In this document: positions 33,321-42,412 of the stretch, in pieces
How positions within the stretch are numbered: position 1 is the first letter of the stretch
Layout: every line of letters starts with the position of its first letter
Assembly (NCBI RefSeq): GCF_043195195.1
Contig: NZ_JBAFWT010000023.1
Coordinates: forward strand, 1-64,000
Direction of reading: 5' to 3'
DNA: 64,000 bases
DNA from: NCEH01 sp043195195
GTDB lineage: Bacteria; Pseudomonadota; Alphaproteobacteria; Rhizobiales; Xanthobacteraceae
The notes under the pieces: generated by a model
Told to the model about the DNA's origin: nothing
Databases searched by the model: none
What the model saw: only the letters and a program-made list of their open reading frames with translations
Made by a program: the position numbers and the translations under genes

Positions 33321-35507
33321 TCACTCGGCGGCGCCGGCCTCATTCTCTTCCTTGGCCGCATCGCGGGCTGCGTCGCGCTCGGCCTTTTCCTTGGCTTCCA
33401 TGTCCTCGCCGGTGATCTGGTCGACCACCTTCATGGACAGGCGGGTCTTGCCGCGCTCGTCGAACCCGACCAGCTTGACCTTGACCTTGTCGCCTTCCTT
33501 GACCACGTCCGAGGTCTTGTTGACCCGGTCCTTGGCAAGCTGGGAGATGTGGACCAGGCCATCCTTGGAACCGAAGAAGTTCACGAAGGCGCCGAAGTCC
33601 ACGACCTTCACGACCGTGCCGTCATAGATCTGGCCGACTTCCGGCTCGGAGGCGATGGACTTGATCCAATTGATCGCCGCCTTGATGGACTCGCCATTGG
33701 CGGACGCGATCTTGATGGTGCCGTCGTCCTCGATGTTGATCTTGGCGCCGGTCTTCTCGACGATCTCGCGGATCACCTTGCCGCCGGAACCGATCACTTC
33801 GCGGATCTTGTCCACCGGGATGTTCATCACCTCGATGCGCGGAGCATGCTCGCCCAGCTCGGCGCGGGCGGAGGTCAGCGCCTTCGCCATCTCGCCGAGG
33901 ATATGGGCGCGGCCTTCCTTGGCCTGGCCGAGGGCGACCTTCATGATCTCCTCGGTGATGCCGGCGATCTTGATGTCCATCTGCAGCGCGGTGACGCCAC
34001 GATCCGTGCCGGCCACCTTGAAGTCCATGTCGCCGAGGTGATCCTCGTCGCCGAGGATGTCCGAGAGCACGGCGAACTTGCCGCCTTCCAGGATCAGGCC
34101 CATGGCGATGCCGGCCACCGGACGGCGCAGGGGAACGCCCGCATCCATCAGCGAGAGCGAGGCGCCGCAGACCGTCGCCATCGACGACGAGCCGTTGGAT
34201 TCCAGGATCTCGGAGACCACGCGCAGGGTGTAGGGGAATTCATGCTTCGGCGGCAGCATGGGGCGGATGGCGCGCCATGCGAGCTTGCCGTGGCCGATTT
34301 CGCGGCGGCCGGGCGAACCCATGCGGCCGGCTTCACCCACCGAGAAGGGGGGGAAGTTGTAGTGCAGCAGGAAGTGTTCCTTGTAGGTGCCTTCCAGGCT
34401 GTCGATGAACTGCTCGTCCTCGCCGGTGCCCAGCGTGGCGACAACCAGCGCCTGGGTCTCGCCACGGGTGAACAGGGCCGAGCCGTGGGCGCGCGGCAGC
34501 ACGCCGACTTCCGATTCGATCGGGCGCACGGTGCGCACGTCGCGGCCGTCGATGCGGATGCCGTCGTCGAGGATGGCCCAGCGCACGATCTTGGCTTCGA
34601 GGCCCTTCAGCACTTCGCCGACCTGCTGGCCGGCGGGCACCGCTTGGCCGTCCATGGCCAGTTCCTCGAAATACTTCTTCACTTTGGACTTGGCGGCGCC
34701 GACCGCTTCGTAGCGGGCCTGCTTCTGCACGATCTTGTAGGCGGCGCGCAGATCGGCTTCGGCGATCTCGCGGATCTTCGCCTCAAGCGCCGAATTGTCG
34801 GTGGCGGAGAACGGACGCGGCTCCTTGGCGGCCTTCTCGGCGAGGCGGATGATGGCCTCGATCACCGGCTGGAAGTGGCGGTGGCCGAACATGACCGCGC
34901 CGAGCATGATTTCCTCGGGCAGCTCCTTGGCTTCCGATTCCACCATCAGCACGGCATCGCCGGTGCCGGCGACCACCAGGTCGAGCGCGCTTTCCTTCAG
35001 CTCGTCGATGGTGGGGTTCAGCACATATTCATTGTCGATGAAGCCGACGCGGGCGCCGCCGATGGGACCCATGAAGGGTACGCCGGAGAGCGTGAGGGCG
35101 GCCGAGGCGCCGACGATGCCGGCGATGTCCGGATCATTCTCCAGATCGTGCGCCAGCACGGTGATGACCACCTGGGTCTCGTTGCGGTAGCCGTCGGCGA
35201 ACAGCGGGCGGATCGGACGGTCGATCAGGCGGGAGACCAGGGTCTCCTTTTCGCTCGGACGGCCTTCGCGCTTGAAATAGCCGCCGGGGATGCGGCCGGC
35301 CGCATAGGTCTTTTCCTGGTAATTGACCGTCAGCGGAAAGAAATCGATGCCGGGCTTCGCCTCACGGGCGGAAACGGCGGTGGCGAGCAGCTTGGTGTCG
35401 CCGTAGGTGACAAGAACCGCGCCGTCAGCCTGGCGGGCCATCTTGCCGGTTTCGAGGATCAGGGTGCGTCCGCCCCAATCCAGCTCTTCGCGATGAATAT
35501 CGAACAT
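33321..35507 (-). CDS. pnp: Polyribonucleotide nucleotidyltransferase (PNPase)
   Basis: This 728-residue 3'–5' phosphorolytic exoribonuclease has two RNase PH-like domains (about 1–230 and 310–540), a KH domain (MNIPVDKIREVIGSGGKVIR, about 560–610) and a C-terminal S1 domain (EVGQIYDGTVVKVVDFGAFV). It turns over mRNA and acts in the degradosome. The start at 35507 (MFDIHREELDWGGRTL) is the family N-terminus. The acidic tail KEENEAGAAE is typical. It lies downstream of rpsO, a classical arrangement. Confidence 0.96.
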   Translation of the reverse strand: MFDIHREELDWGGRTLILETGKMARQADGAVLVTYGDTKLLATAVSAREAKPGIDFFPLTVNYQEKTYAAGRIPGGYFKREGRPSEKETLVSRLIDRPIRPLFADGYRNETQVVITVLAHDLENDPDIAGIVGASAALTLSGVPFMGPIGGARVGFIDNEYVLNPTIDELKESALDLVVAGTGDAVLMVESEAKELPEEIMLGAVMFGHRHFQPVIEAIIRLAEKAAKEPRPFSATDNSALEAKIREIAEADLRAAYKIVQKQARYEAVGAAKSKVKKYFEELAMDGQAVPAGQQVGEVLKGLEAKIVRWAILDDGIRIDGRDVRTVRPIESEVGVLPRAHGSALFTRGETQALVVATLGTGEDEQFIDSLEGTYKEHFLLHYNFPPFSVGEAGRMGSPGRREIGHGKLAWRAIRPMLPPKHEFPYTLRVVSEILESNGSSSMATVCGASLSLMDAGVPLRRPVAGIAMGLILEGGKFAVLSDILGDEDHLGDMDFKVAGTDRGVTALQMDIKIAGITEEIMKVALGQAKEGRAHILGEMAKALTSARAELGEHAPRIEVMNIPVDKIREVIGSGGKVIREIVEKTGAKINIEDDGTIKIASANGESIKAAINWIKSIASEPEVGQIYDGTVVKVVDFGAFVNFFGSKDGLVHISQLAKDRVNKTSDVVKEGDKVKVKLVGFDERGKTRLSMKVVDQITGEDMEAKEKAERDAARDAAKEENEAGAAE

Positions 35508-35719
35508 GGAATTTATCTCTCTCGTCCTTCGAAGCGGGAGAGCCATGAGCAAGACGGCCGGACGCACCGCGCGCCACCGCTCCCCGCAATGGGGGCGGCT
35601 GCGACGGTTGCGTCCGGCGATCCTGCCATGACTATCCCTGAGCTTCGCTTGTGCGCGGCGGGCCCCATGCCCGACGCGTCGTGCCCCGCCTCATCGGCGG
35701 TGCACCGGAGCCCGACGCG

Positions 35720-35738
35720 GAAAAGGTCCGACCTTTTC
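35720..35738. terminator. Hairpin in the rpsO–pnp gap
   Basis: GAAAAGGT–CCG–ACCTTTTC forms a perfect 8-bp stem 24 bases after rpsO. It may be a weak terminator or an RNA-processing site. In E. coli the rpsO–pnp gap holds an RNase III site; a similar role here is inference. Confidence 0.5.
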
Positions 35739-35761
35739 GACCGCGGCAGGCTCCGCCGGCA

Positions 35762-36031
35762 TCAGCGACGCAGGCCCAGACGCTCGATCAGCGCCTTGTA
35801 ACGGGCTTCGTCCTTGCGCTTCAGATAATCCAGGAGGCTGCGGCGGGTGGAGACCAGCTTCAGCAGGCCGCGGCGGGAATGGTTGTCCTTGTTATGGGAC
35901 TTGAAGTGCTCGGTCAGGTTGGAGATGCGTTCGGACAGAATCGCAACCTGGACCTCCGGCGAACCCGTGTCGCCGGCCTTGGCACCGAAATCCTGAATGA
36001 GCGCCTGCTTGCGCTCGATGGTGATCGACAT
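35762..36031 (-). CDS. rpsO: 30S ribosomal protein S15
   Basis: This 89-residue protein matches S15 over its full length, including GDTGSPEVQVAILSERISNL, the HNKDNHSRRGLL rRNA-binding segment and the C-terminal YKALIERLGLRR. It binds 16S rRNA early in assembly of the small-subunit platform and nucleates S6, S11, S18 and S21 binding. It lies between truB and pnp as in most proteobacteria. A 507-base palindrome-containing gap precedes it. Confidence 0.97.
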   Translation of the reverse strand: MSITIERKQALIQDFGAKAGDTGSPEVQVAILSERISNLTEHFKSHNKDNHSRRGLLKLVSTRRSLLDYLKRKDEARYKALIERLGLRR

Positions 36032-36538
36032 CGGATGATCCTTTCAAACAGAAGAAAAACGAAAGGCTCCACCGAGGCACGCGGGCCGTGAACGGTTCAT
36101 GCCGTGAACGGAACGCAGTGCGATGGGGGCCTGCCCATTCGGCCGGGCCGGGATGTCGTCCAGCGCGGTCAAAAGAAGGGCGCGCGCAGTCCCCTGGGAA
36201 AAATCCAGGAGCGCTACACGCGCGCACCATACACGAAAGCCCTTCCAGCGCCAGCGGTTCTTGAATCCTGCGCGGGGAAGGAGTCTTGCCGCGGCGCGCG
36301 GGCTTCCCGTATGCCCCCTCCCTGACCCTCTCCCGCGCGCGGGAGAGGGAATTGTGCGGGTTTGCGGGGAGAGGATTTGCGCCGAAAGCACCATCGCCCC
36401 CCGCCCCCCTTGCGGAGGAGGGCTGGGGGAAATCCGAGGAGGGGCACACGCCATTTCCGGCGGATGCAAATTCAACGGCTGAGAATCCCTCTCTCCCCCA
36501 AGGGGGAAGTAAGTTGTTAGCCGGTGAAGTATTTCCCC
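36032..36538. repeat. Intergenic region with REP-like palindromes between truB and rpsO
   Basis: The gap has no credible gene but holds several palindromes. The clearest is a perfect 24-base palindrome at 36326–36349 (arms CCCTCTCCCGCG and CGCGGGAGAGGG). C-rich and G-rich blocks at 36396–36430 and CTCTCCCCCAAGGGGGAAG near 36490–36509 resemble the repeat between rbfA and infB. These look like dispersed intergenic repeat units of the REP type. The rpsO promoter must also lie near its start codon, but I cannot place it firmly. Confidence 0.65.
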
Positions 36539-37708
36539 TCAGGCCGTGCGGCGCAGGGCGCGGGGCATGGCGCGGGACCAGTTGAACACGCGATGGGGAC
36601 GGATTTCGCCCTCCACCATGTCGCCGATGGCGACGAGGCTGCCCTGGCAGCTCACCGCCACATGCCCCTCGAAGATCGGCGCGTCGCGGCCGCGCAGGAA
36701 CACATTCTGCCCGCAGCGCAGGCGATGGGCGTCCTGCGGCGACAAGGAGAGTTGCGGCAGCTCCTCCAGCGCGCAATCCACCGGGTCGAGCGCCTCGAAC
36801 AGCGGGCCTTCCCCGGCATCGGCGCGGGCGCGCAGATCGTCGAGGGTGACAAGCTGCTCCTCCAGGAACGCCCCCACCGCCGCGCGACGCAGCATGGAGA
36901 CGTGGCCGAGCGCGCCCAGCATGCGGCCGAGGTCGCGGGCGATGGCGCGCACGTAGGTGCCCTTGCCGCATTGCGCTTCCAACACCGCATGGTCGGCGTC
37001 GGGACGGTCCACGAGATCGAGCCGGTGGATCACCACCGGGCGGGCCTCCAGCACCACCTGCTCGCCCTCTCGGGCAAGATCATAGGCGCGCTCGCCGCCG
37101 ATCTTCAGCGCAGAATAGGCCGGCGGCACCTGCATCACCTGGCCCCGGAACGCGTCGAGCGCATCGAGAATGGCCGCATCGCTCGGGCGCAGGTCGCTGG
37201 TGGCCACCGGCGAACCCTCGGCATCGTCGGTGTCCATCTCGGTGCCGAAGCGCACGGTGAAGCGATAGGTCTTCTGCCCGTCCATCACATAGGGCACGGT
37301 CTTGGTGGCCTCGCCGAAGGCGATCGGCAGGCAGCCCGACGCGAGCGGATCGAGCGTGCCGGCATGGCCCGCCTTCTTGGCGTTGAACAGGCGCTTCACC
37401 ACCGAAACCGCCTGGGTGGAGGTCATGCCCACGGGCTTGTCCAGCAGCACCCAGCCGTCGATGTCGCGCTTGGGCAGGCGGGGGCGCTGGGGATCGTCCG
37501 GCGCGCGCGGGGTGCGGGGGCGCGGATCGGCGCTCTTGTAGCGCGGGCGCTCGCCCTCGCGCGGCGCGCGGGCGGCGGGTTCGTCGCGGCGCGCATCCAC
37601 ATCGCTCTCTAGCGGGGCGCCGGCGACCGGCATTCCAGCCAGAGTCGGGTTCAGGTCCTCGTTGAGGTCCAGGGTCGCCACGCCGGCTTCGTCCTCGATC
37701 CGCATCAT
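36539..37708 (-). CDS. truB: tRNA pseudouridine(55) synthase TruB
   Basis: This 389-residue enzyme makes pseudouridine 55 in the T-loop of tRNAs. The catalytic aspartate is D120 in HAGTLDPLASG, preceded by WVLLDKPVGMTSTQAV. The protein has an extra N-terminal segment of about 80 residues, rich in Arg, Pro, Asp and Glu, that the family lacks. I keep the long form because ATG 37708 overlaps the rbfA stop as ATGA and the gap would otherwise be about 240 bases. The function of the extension is unknown. Confidence 0.93.
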   Translation of the reverse strand: MMRIEDEAGVATLDLNEDLNPTLAGMPVAGAPLESDVDARRDEPAARAPREGERPRYKSADPRPRTPRAPDDPQRPRLPKRDIDGWVLLDKPVGMTSTQAVSVVKRLFNAKKAGHAGTLDPLASGCLPIAFGEATKTVPYVMDGQKTYRFTVRFGTEMDTDDAEGSPVATSDLRPSDAAILDALDAFRGQVMQVPPAYSALKIGGERAYDLAREGEQVVLEARPVVIHRLDLVDRPDADHAVLEAQCGKGTYVRAIARDLGRMLGALGHVSMLRRAAVGAFLEEQLVTLDDLRARADAGEGPLFEALDPVDCALEELPQLSLSPQDAHRLRCGQNVFLRGRDAPIFEGHVAVSCQGSLVAIGDMVEGEIRPHRVFNWSRAMPRALRRTA

Positions 37709-38148
37709 TCGTCTTCCGTCTTGGCTTTATCGTCGAGGGTGAAGGGTTCGTGGGAGAGGTCGCGCAGCACCTCGGGCTTGCGCAGCAGCGCGTCGATGCG
37801 CGCGCCCTCCTCGAACGAGGTGTCCTTCATGAAGCGCAGGGCCGGGACGGACTTCAGCTCCACCCGGCGCCCGACCTCGGTGCGCAGCACCTTCTGGTGC
37901 ACGGCCAGCGCCTTCAGCACCGGCTGGATGTCATTGCCGCCGAGCGGCATGACATAGCAGGTGGCGATCTTCAGATCCGGCGACATGCGCACTTCCGGTA
38001 CCGTGATGATGCGGCCGGAGAGCACCGGGTCCACCACCGCGTCGCCGCGCGCGAGCACGTCGGCCAAAGCGTGGCGCACCAGTTCGCCGACGCGCAGCAT
38101 GCGCTGGCTCGGGCCCGAGCCCGGTCCAGAACGAGTTTGAGTCTTCAT
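37705..38148 (-). CDS. rbfA: 30S ribosome-binding factor A
   Basis: This 147-residue KH-like protein helps mature the 16S rRNA 5' end and cold-adapted 30S assembly. The core shows RMLRVGELVRHALADVLARG, ITVPEVRMSPDLKIATCYV and PALRFMKDTSFEEGARIDAL, all typical. The start at 38148 (MKTQTRSGPG) is chosen because the family core begins soon after; the open frame further upstream runs into repeat sequence. It is separated from infB by a strong inverted repeat and coupled to truB by a 4-base overlap. Confidence 0.94.
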   Translation of the reverse strand: MKTQTRSGPGSGPSQRMLRVGELVRHALADVLARGDAVVDPVLSGRIITVPEVRMSPDLKIATCYVMPLGGNDIQPVLKALAVHQKVLRTEVGRRVELKSVPALRFMKDTSFEEGARIDALLRKPEVLRDLSHEPFTLDDKAKTEDE

Positions 38149-38435
38149 TGTCGAAACCTTCTCGGCGCGCCGCTTGTCGCGGGCTTTGAGCGCCATGGAA
38201 AACATGAGGCCGGCGGGCTTGGACCGTCCGGCCTCGATGACAATCATACCGGCAAACCCGGCGAACGCATGGCGTTGACGTCCCCTAAGGTCCCTCCCCC
38301 CTTGAGGGGGAGGGCTCGGGAGGGGGTATCTCTCCACGCAAACGATTTCCGCGCGGTCGCGAGATACCCCCTCCCCAACCCTCCCCCCTCAAGGGGGGAG
38401 GGAGTTCCTCGGCAAGGAGAAGCCTCAGCCGCGCA
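38149..38435. repeat. 43-bp inverted repeat between infB and rbfA
   Basis: Arm 38291–38332 and arm 38361–38403 are near-identical inverted copies with a few mismatches, separated by 28 bases. Each arm itself contains a smaller palindrome (CCCTCCCCCCTTGAGGGGG and its mirror). In the infB–rbfA mRNA this would form a very stable structure about 33 bases after the infB stop. It resembles dispersed BIME/REP-like elements. Confidence 0.8.
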
Positions 38436-41400
38436 TCACAGCGAGCGCTGGATGACCTCGACGCGGTAGCATTCGATCACGTCCCCGGCGCGCATGTCCT
38501 GGTAGTTCTCGAACGACATGCCGCATTCCTGGCCCGCGACCACCGTGTTCACGGCGTCCTTGAAGCGGTTCAGGGTGGCAAGCTTGCCTTCGTGGATCAC
38601 GACATTGTCGCGGATCAGGCGCACGTGCTGGCCGCGCTCCACAGTGCCGTCGGTAACCCGGCAGCCCGCAACCTTGCCCACCTTGGAGACCGCGAAGATC
38701 TCCAGGATGAGGGCATTGCCCAGCATCGTCTCGCGATTGATGGGGGCGAGCAGGCCGCTCATGGCCTTCTTCACGTCGTCCACCAGGTCGTAGATGATGT
38801 TGTAGTAGCGGATCTCGATGCCGGCCTGTGCGGCGGCATCGCGGGCTTCCTTGTTGGCGCGGACGTTGAAGGCGATGATCGCGGCGCCGGAGGTTTCCGC
38901 CAGCGTCACGTCGCTTTCGTTGATGCCGCCGGCACCGGCGTGGATCACGCGGGCCTGCACCTCGTCGTTGCCGAGCTTCTCCAGGGCGCCGATGATGGCT
39001 TCCACGGAGCCGGACACGTCACCCTTGATGATGAGCGGGAATTCCTTCCGGCCGGTCGCCTTGACCTGGCTCATCATCTGTTCGAGCGAGCCGCGCATGG
39101 TGGCGGAACGGGCCGCCGCCTTCTCGCGCTTCTGGCGCTGGCGATAATCGGTGATCTCGCGGGCGCGGGCTTCATTCTCCACCACCGCGAGGCGGTCGCC
39201 CGCCTCCGGCGTGCCGTTGAAGCCGAGCACTTCAACCGGCATGGAGGGGCCGGCCGCGTCCACATTGGCGCCGGTGTCGGCGATGAGGGCGCGCACGCGA
39301 CCCCATTCGGCACCCGCAACCACGATCTCGCCGATCTTCAGCGTGCCGCGCTGCACCAGCACGGTCGCGACCGGGCCGCGTCCGCGATCGAGCTTGGCTT
39401 CGACCACTGTTCCTTCCGCGGGGCGGGTGGGATCGGCGGTTAAATCGAGCAGTTCGCTCTGCAGGGCGATCATTTCCAGCAGCTTGTCGAGATTGATCTG
39501 CTTGGTGGCGGAAACTTCCACCTCCAAGGTCTCGCCGCCCAGGCTTTCCACCTGAATCTCGTACTGGAGCAGCTCGCTGCGCACCCGTTCGGGCTTGGCG
39601 TCGGGCTTATCGATCTTATTGATGGCGACGATGATCGGCACGCCCGCCGCCTTGGCGTGGGCGATGGCTTCCGCCGTCTGGGGCATCACGCCGTCGTCGG
39701 CCGCCACCACCAGAACCACGATATCCGTCACCTTGGCGCCGCGGGCGCGCATGGCGGTGAAGGCGGCGTGGCCGGGGGTGTCGATGAAGGTGATCTTGCT
39801 GCCCGAGGGCGAGGTCACCTGATAGGCGCCGATATGCTGGGTGATGCCGCCGGCCTCGCCGGAGACGACGGCGGTCTTGCGGATCGCGTCGAGCAGCGAG
39901 GTCTTGCCGTGGTCGACATGGCCCATGATGGTCACGACGGCCGGGCGCGGCTGCAGGGATTCGGGCGCGTCGACGGTGTCGAACAGGCCTTCCTCAACAT
40001 CCGATTCCGACACGCGGCGCACCGTGTGGCCAAGATCCTCGGCGATCAGCTGGGCGGTGTCGGCGTCGACCACGTCCGTGATCTTCACCATCTGGCCCTG
40101 CTTCATCAGCATGCGGATCACGTCCACAGCCCGTTCGGACATGCGGTTGGCGAGTTCCTGAATGGTGATGGTCTCGGGCAGGATCACCTCACGGACGATC
40201 TTTTCCTTGGCCTCCTGCACCCGATGGCCGGTCATGCGCTGGGTGCGACGGCGGAACGAGGCCAGCGAGCGCTGGCGTTCCTCGTCGCCCGACAGGGCGG
40301 TCACGAGCGTCAGGCGGCCACGGCTCTTTTCGGCGCCGGGGCCCTTGGGCAGCTTGGCCGGGGGCGCGGGACGCGGCGCGGCGGGGCTGCGGCGCACCGC
40401 TGCACCCTTGCGCTCTTCTTCCTCGGCCGTCTCGGCATTGGCGGTGCCGGCGGGGCGGGCGGTGAGCGGACGCGCGGTGGTCGCGGTACCGGCCGGACGC
40501 GCGGCGCCGCTGGTATCCTCGCCGCCGAAGCGCTTGCGCGCCTCCTGCTCGGCCTTGCGCTTGCTCTCGTCCTCGTTCGCGCGGCGGCTTTCTTCCTCGC
40601 GCTTGCGGGCTTCGGCAGCGTCGCGCTCGACACGCTCGGCACGCTCGCGCTCGGCGCGGCGACGCGCCTCTTCCTCGGCGATCCGGCGCTCTTCCGCCAT
40701 GCGCCGCTCTTCCACTTCGCGGACGCGGGCATCGGCAAGGGCGCTGGCGCGCATGTTGCGCTCTTCATCGGTCAGCGTGCGCAGCACCACGCCCGAACCG
40801 CCGGGGCGGTTGGAACCGGGCCGGGCGGCCGGGGTGCCGCCGGCACCGGGACGGCGTTCGCCGCTCGGTGCGGCACCGCCGCGCTGGGCCCCGCCCTGGG
40901 CAGGGCGCTGGGCCTGGCCGGAAGCGGCTTGGCCGGAACCGGATTGGCCGCCGCGCTGCGATGCGCCGGAGGCGCTGCGATTGCCACCCGCACCGGCCGA
41001 GCGCGAGGACGAGCCGGCCGCGCTGGTGCGGCCTTCGCCGGCACGCGAAGAGGCGGCCGAGCGCGTCTCGCTCGGACGCGGTTCGCTCGGGCGGGATTCG
41101 GACTGGCGCGATTCCGGGGCTTTCGCCTCGGCGGGCTTTGCGTCCATCGGCTTTGCCTGCGAGACCGGTTCCGCGGCCGCCTGGGGGGCGGGAGCGGGTT
41201 CCGCCGGCGCCTTCGCCTCGACCACCGGAGCGGCGGGGGCGGCGACTTCCGGCGCGGGCGCCGGGGGAGCTGCAACGGGCTGCGGGGCGGCAGCCTCGGC
41301 CGGCGCGCTCACAGGTGCAGGTGTGGATGCAGGTGCGGACGCAGGAGCCTTGGCTTCCACCGGCACGGCGGGCGCAGCAGCGGGCGCCGGGGCAGCCGGG

Positions 41401-41675
41401 CGCGGCGCCGCCGGAGCGGGTCCAGCGGCGGGAGCCGGAGCTGCGGGCGCCGCCGGGCGCGGGGCGGCCGCCGGCGCAGCCGGAGCAGCGCTCGCCGGCG
41501 CGGCATCACCCGGGCCGAACACGCGGCGCTTCACCTTCTCCACCACGACCGCCTTGGAGCGGCCATGGCTGAAGCTCTGGCGCACGGTGCCCTGCTCCAC
41601 GGGTCGCTTGAGGGTCAGCGTCTTGCCGGTGGCAGGGTGGAGCGTCTTGTCGCCGGGTGTCTTAGTGTCGTTCAT
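38436..41675 (-). CDS. infB: Translation initiation factor IF-2
   Basis: This 1079-residue GTPase places initiator tRNA on the ribosome. The G domain is evident from GHVDHGKTSLLDAI (G1), DTPGHAAF (G3) and INKIDKP (G4), followed by domains II–IV ending in AGDVIECYRVEVIQRSL. The N-terminal half is a very long low-complexity region rich in Ala, Pro and Glu, followed by a charged coiled-coil-like stretch (residues about 310–380) with Arg/Glu repeats. This accounts for the large size compared with about 890 in E. coli. It overlaps the upstream rnpM-type gene by 4 bases. Confidence 0.97.
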   Translation of the reverse strand: MNDTKTPGDKTLHPATGKTLTLKRPVEQGTVRQSFSHGRSKAVVVEKVKRRVFGPGDAAPASAAPAAPAAAPRPAAPAAPAPAAGPAPAAPRPAAPAPAAAPAVPVEAKAPASAPASTPAPVSAPAEAAAPQPVAAPPAPAPEVAAPAAPVVEAKAPAEPAPAPQAAAEPVSQAKPMDAKPAEAKAPESRQSESRPSEPRPSETRSAASSRAGEGRTSAAGSSSRSAGAGGNRSASGASQRGGQSGSGQAASGQAQRPAQGGAQRGGAAPSGERRPGAGGTPAARPGSNRPGGSGVVLRTLTDEERNMRASALADARVREVEERRMAEERRIAEEEARRRAERERAERVERDAAEARKREEESRRANEDESKRKAEQEARKRFGGEDTSGAARPAGTATTARPLTARPAGTANAETAEEEERKGAAVRRSPAAPRPAPPAKLPKGPGAEKSRGRLTLVTALSGDEERQRSLASFRRRTQRMTGHRVQEAKEKIVREVILPETITIQELANRMSERAVDVIRMLMKQGQMVKITDVVDADTAQLIAEDLGHTVRRVSESDVEEGLFDTVDAPESLQPRPAVVTIMGHVDHGKTSLLDAIRKTAVVSGEAGGITQHIGAYQVTSPSGSKITFIDTPGHAAFTAMRARGAKVTDIVVLVVAADDGVMPQTAEAIAHAKAAGVPIIVAINKIDKPDAKPERVRSELLQYEIQVESLGGETLEVEVSATKQINLDKLLEMIALQSELLDLTADPTRPAEGTVVEAKLDRGRGPVATVLVQRGTLKIGEIVVAGAEWGRVRALIADTGANVDAAGPSMPVEVLGFNGTPEAGDRLAVVENEARAREITDYRQRQKREKAAARSATMRGSLEQMMSQVKATGRKEFPLIIKGDVSGSVEAIIGALEKLGNDEVQARVIHAGAGGINESDVTLAETSGAAIIAFNVRANKEARDAAAQAGIEIRYYNIIYDLVDDVKKAMSGLLAPINRETMLGNALILEIFAVSKVGKVAGCRVTDGTVERGQHVRLIRDNVVIHEGKLATLNRFKDAVNTVVAGQECGMSFENYQDMRAGDVIECYRVEVIQRSL

Positions 41676-42391
41676 TCCGTATCCGTTCCTGGCATCCGGT
41701 CGAGCGTCAGGCCATGCCCGTCCGGTGCGCGGGCGGATGTTCCCATCCGCCAGCGCTCGAGCTTTCGGCAGCGCGCGAGAAATCCCGCGGTCGTCGGATG
41801 CGCGAGCAGCGCAGCGTGTACCACATTTGACCGCCCGAGCGCCAAGTCCAATTCGAGGCCCGATAAACAGTCGACGATGTCCACCGGACTCATGCCGGCG
41901 GCTTCTCTCTGACGGGCAATGCCGTCGAGTTTGCGTTTCCCATCCGGACGGCCGTCGGCAGCATGCAGCAGCACGCGCACGGGGTCCGCATGGAGGGCGG
42001 CATCCACCTTGGTGGTGCCGGTGATGACCCGGCCCGCTTTGTTCGCCATCGACAAGGCGCTGCGGGTATCGGCCAACATGAGGGTATCGATGAGGTCGGG
42101 CAGATCGGGGGGAATCGTGCCCTTGCCCTTGAACGCGCGGCCGAACGCCTTGCGCTTCAAGGCTTCGGCGAGGGCGGCGCGGGTCGCGGTGACCCAGGCG
42201 CCCCGGCCGGGAAGCTTAGCGGCGAGATCCGGGACGATGGTGCCGTCCGGCCCCATCACGAAGCGGATCATCTGCGCAACCGGCGTGACGGCGCGCGTCG
42301 CGAGGCACAGACGCGCCAGCGGCGCGCGCGCGGACACAAGCCCGCGCGGCCCCCCATCGGTCTCTTCCTCGATCACACTCGCTGCCAGCAC
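41672..42391 (-). CDS. rnpM: YlxR/RnpM family RNA-binding protein with C-terminal L7Ae-like part
   Basis: This 239-residue protein carries the YlxR (DUF448) domain at its N-terminus, with RLCLATRAVTPVAQMIRFVM and LPGRGAWVTATRAALAEALK. Its second half (LMLADTRSALSMANKAGRVI, then VRVLLHAADG) resembles an L7Ae/YlxQ RNA-binding domain. In many bacteria these are two separate genes between nusA and infB; the fused form is common in alphaproteobacteria. YlxR proteins modulate RNase P in Firmicutes, but the role here is not established. It is coupled to infB by ATGA overlap. Confidence 0.88.
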   Translation of the reverse strand: MLAASVIEEETDGGPRGLVSARAPLARLCLATRAVTPVAQMIRFVMGPDGTIVPDLAAKLPGRGAWVTATRAALAEALKRKAFGRAFKGKGTIPPDLPDLIDTLMLADTRSALSMANKAGRVITGTTKVDAALHADPVRVLLHAADGRPDGKRKLDGIARQREAAGMSPVDIVDCLSGLELDLALGRSNVVHAALLAHPTTAGFLARCRKLERWRMGTSARAPDGHGLTLDRMPGTDTE

Positions 42392-42412
42392 GCCGGGTCA
42401 TCTCCTTTTCTC

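Noticed and set aside
33225..35801. Long open frame antisense to pnp (858 codons)
   Set aside because: Its translation is Asp/His/Gly/Leu-rich without motifs and mirrors the codon pattern of pnp; this is a high-GC shadow.
39657..41912. Long open frame antisense to infB (751 codons)
   Set aside because: Low-complexity Gly/Arg/Ala translation caused by the Ala/Pro-rich infB region on the other strand.
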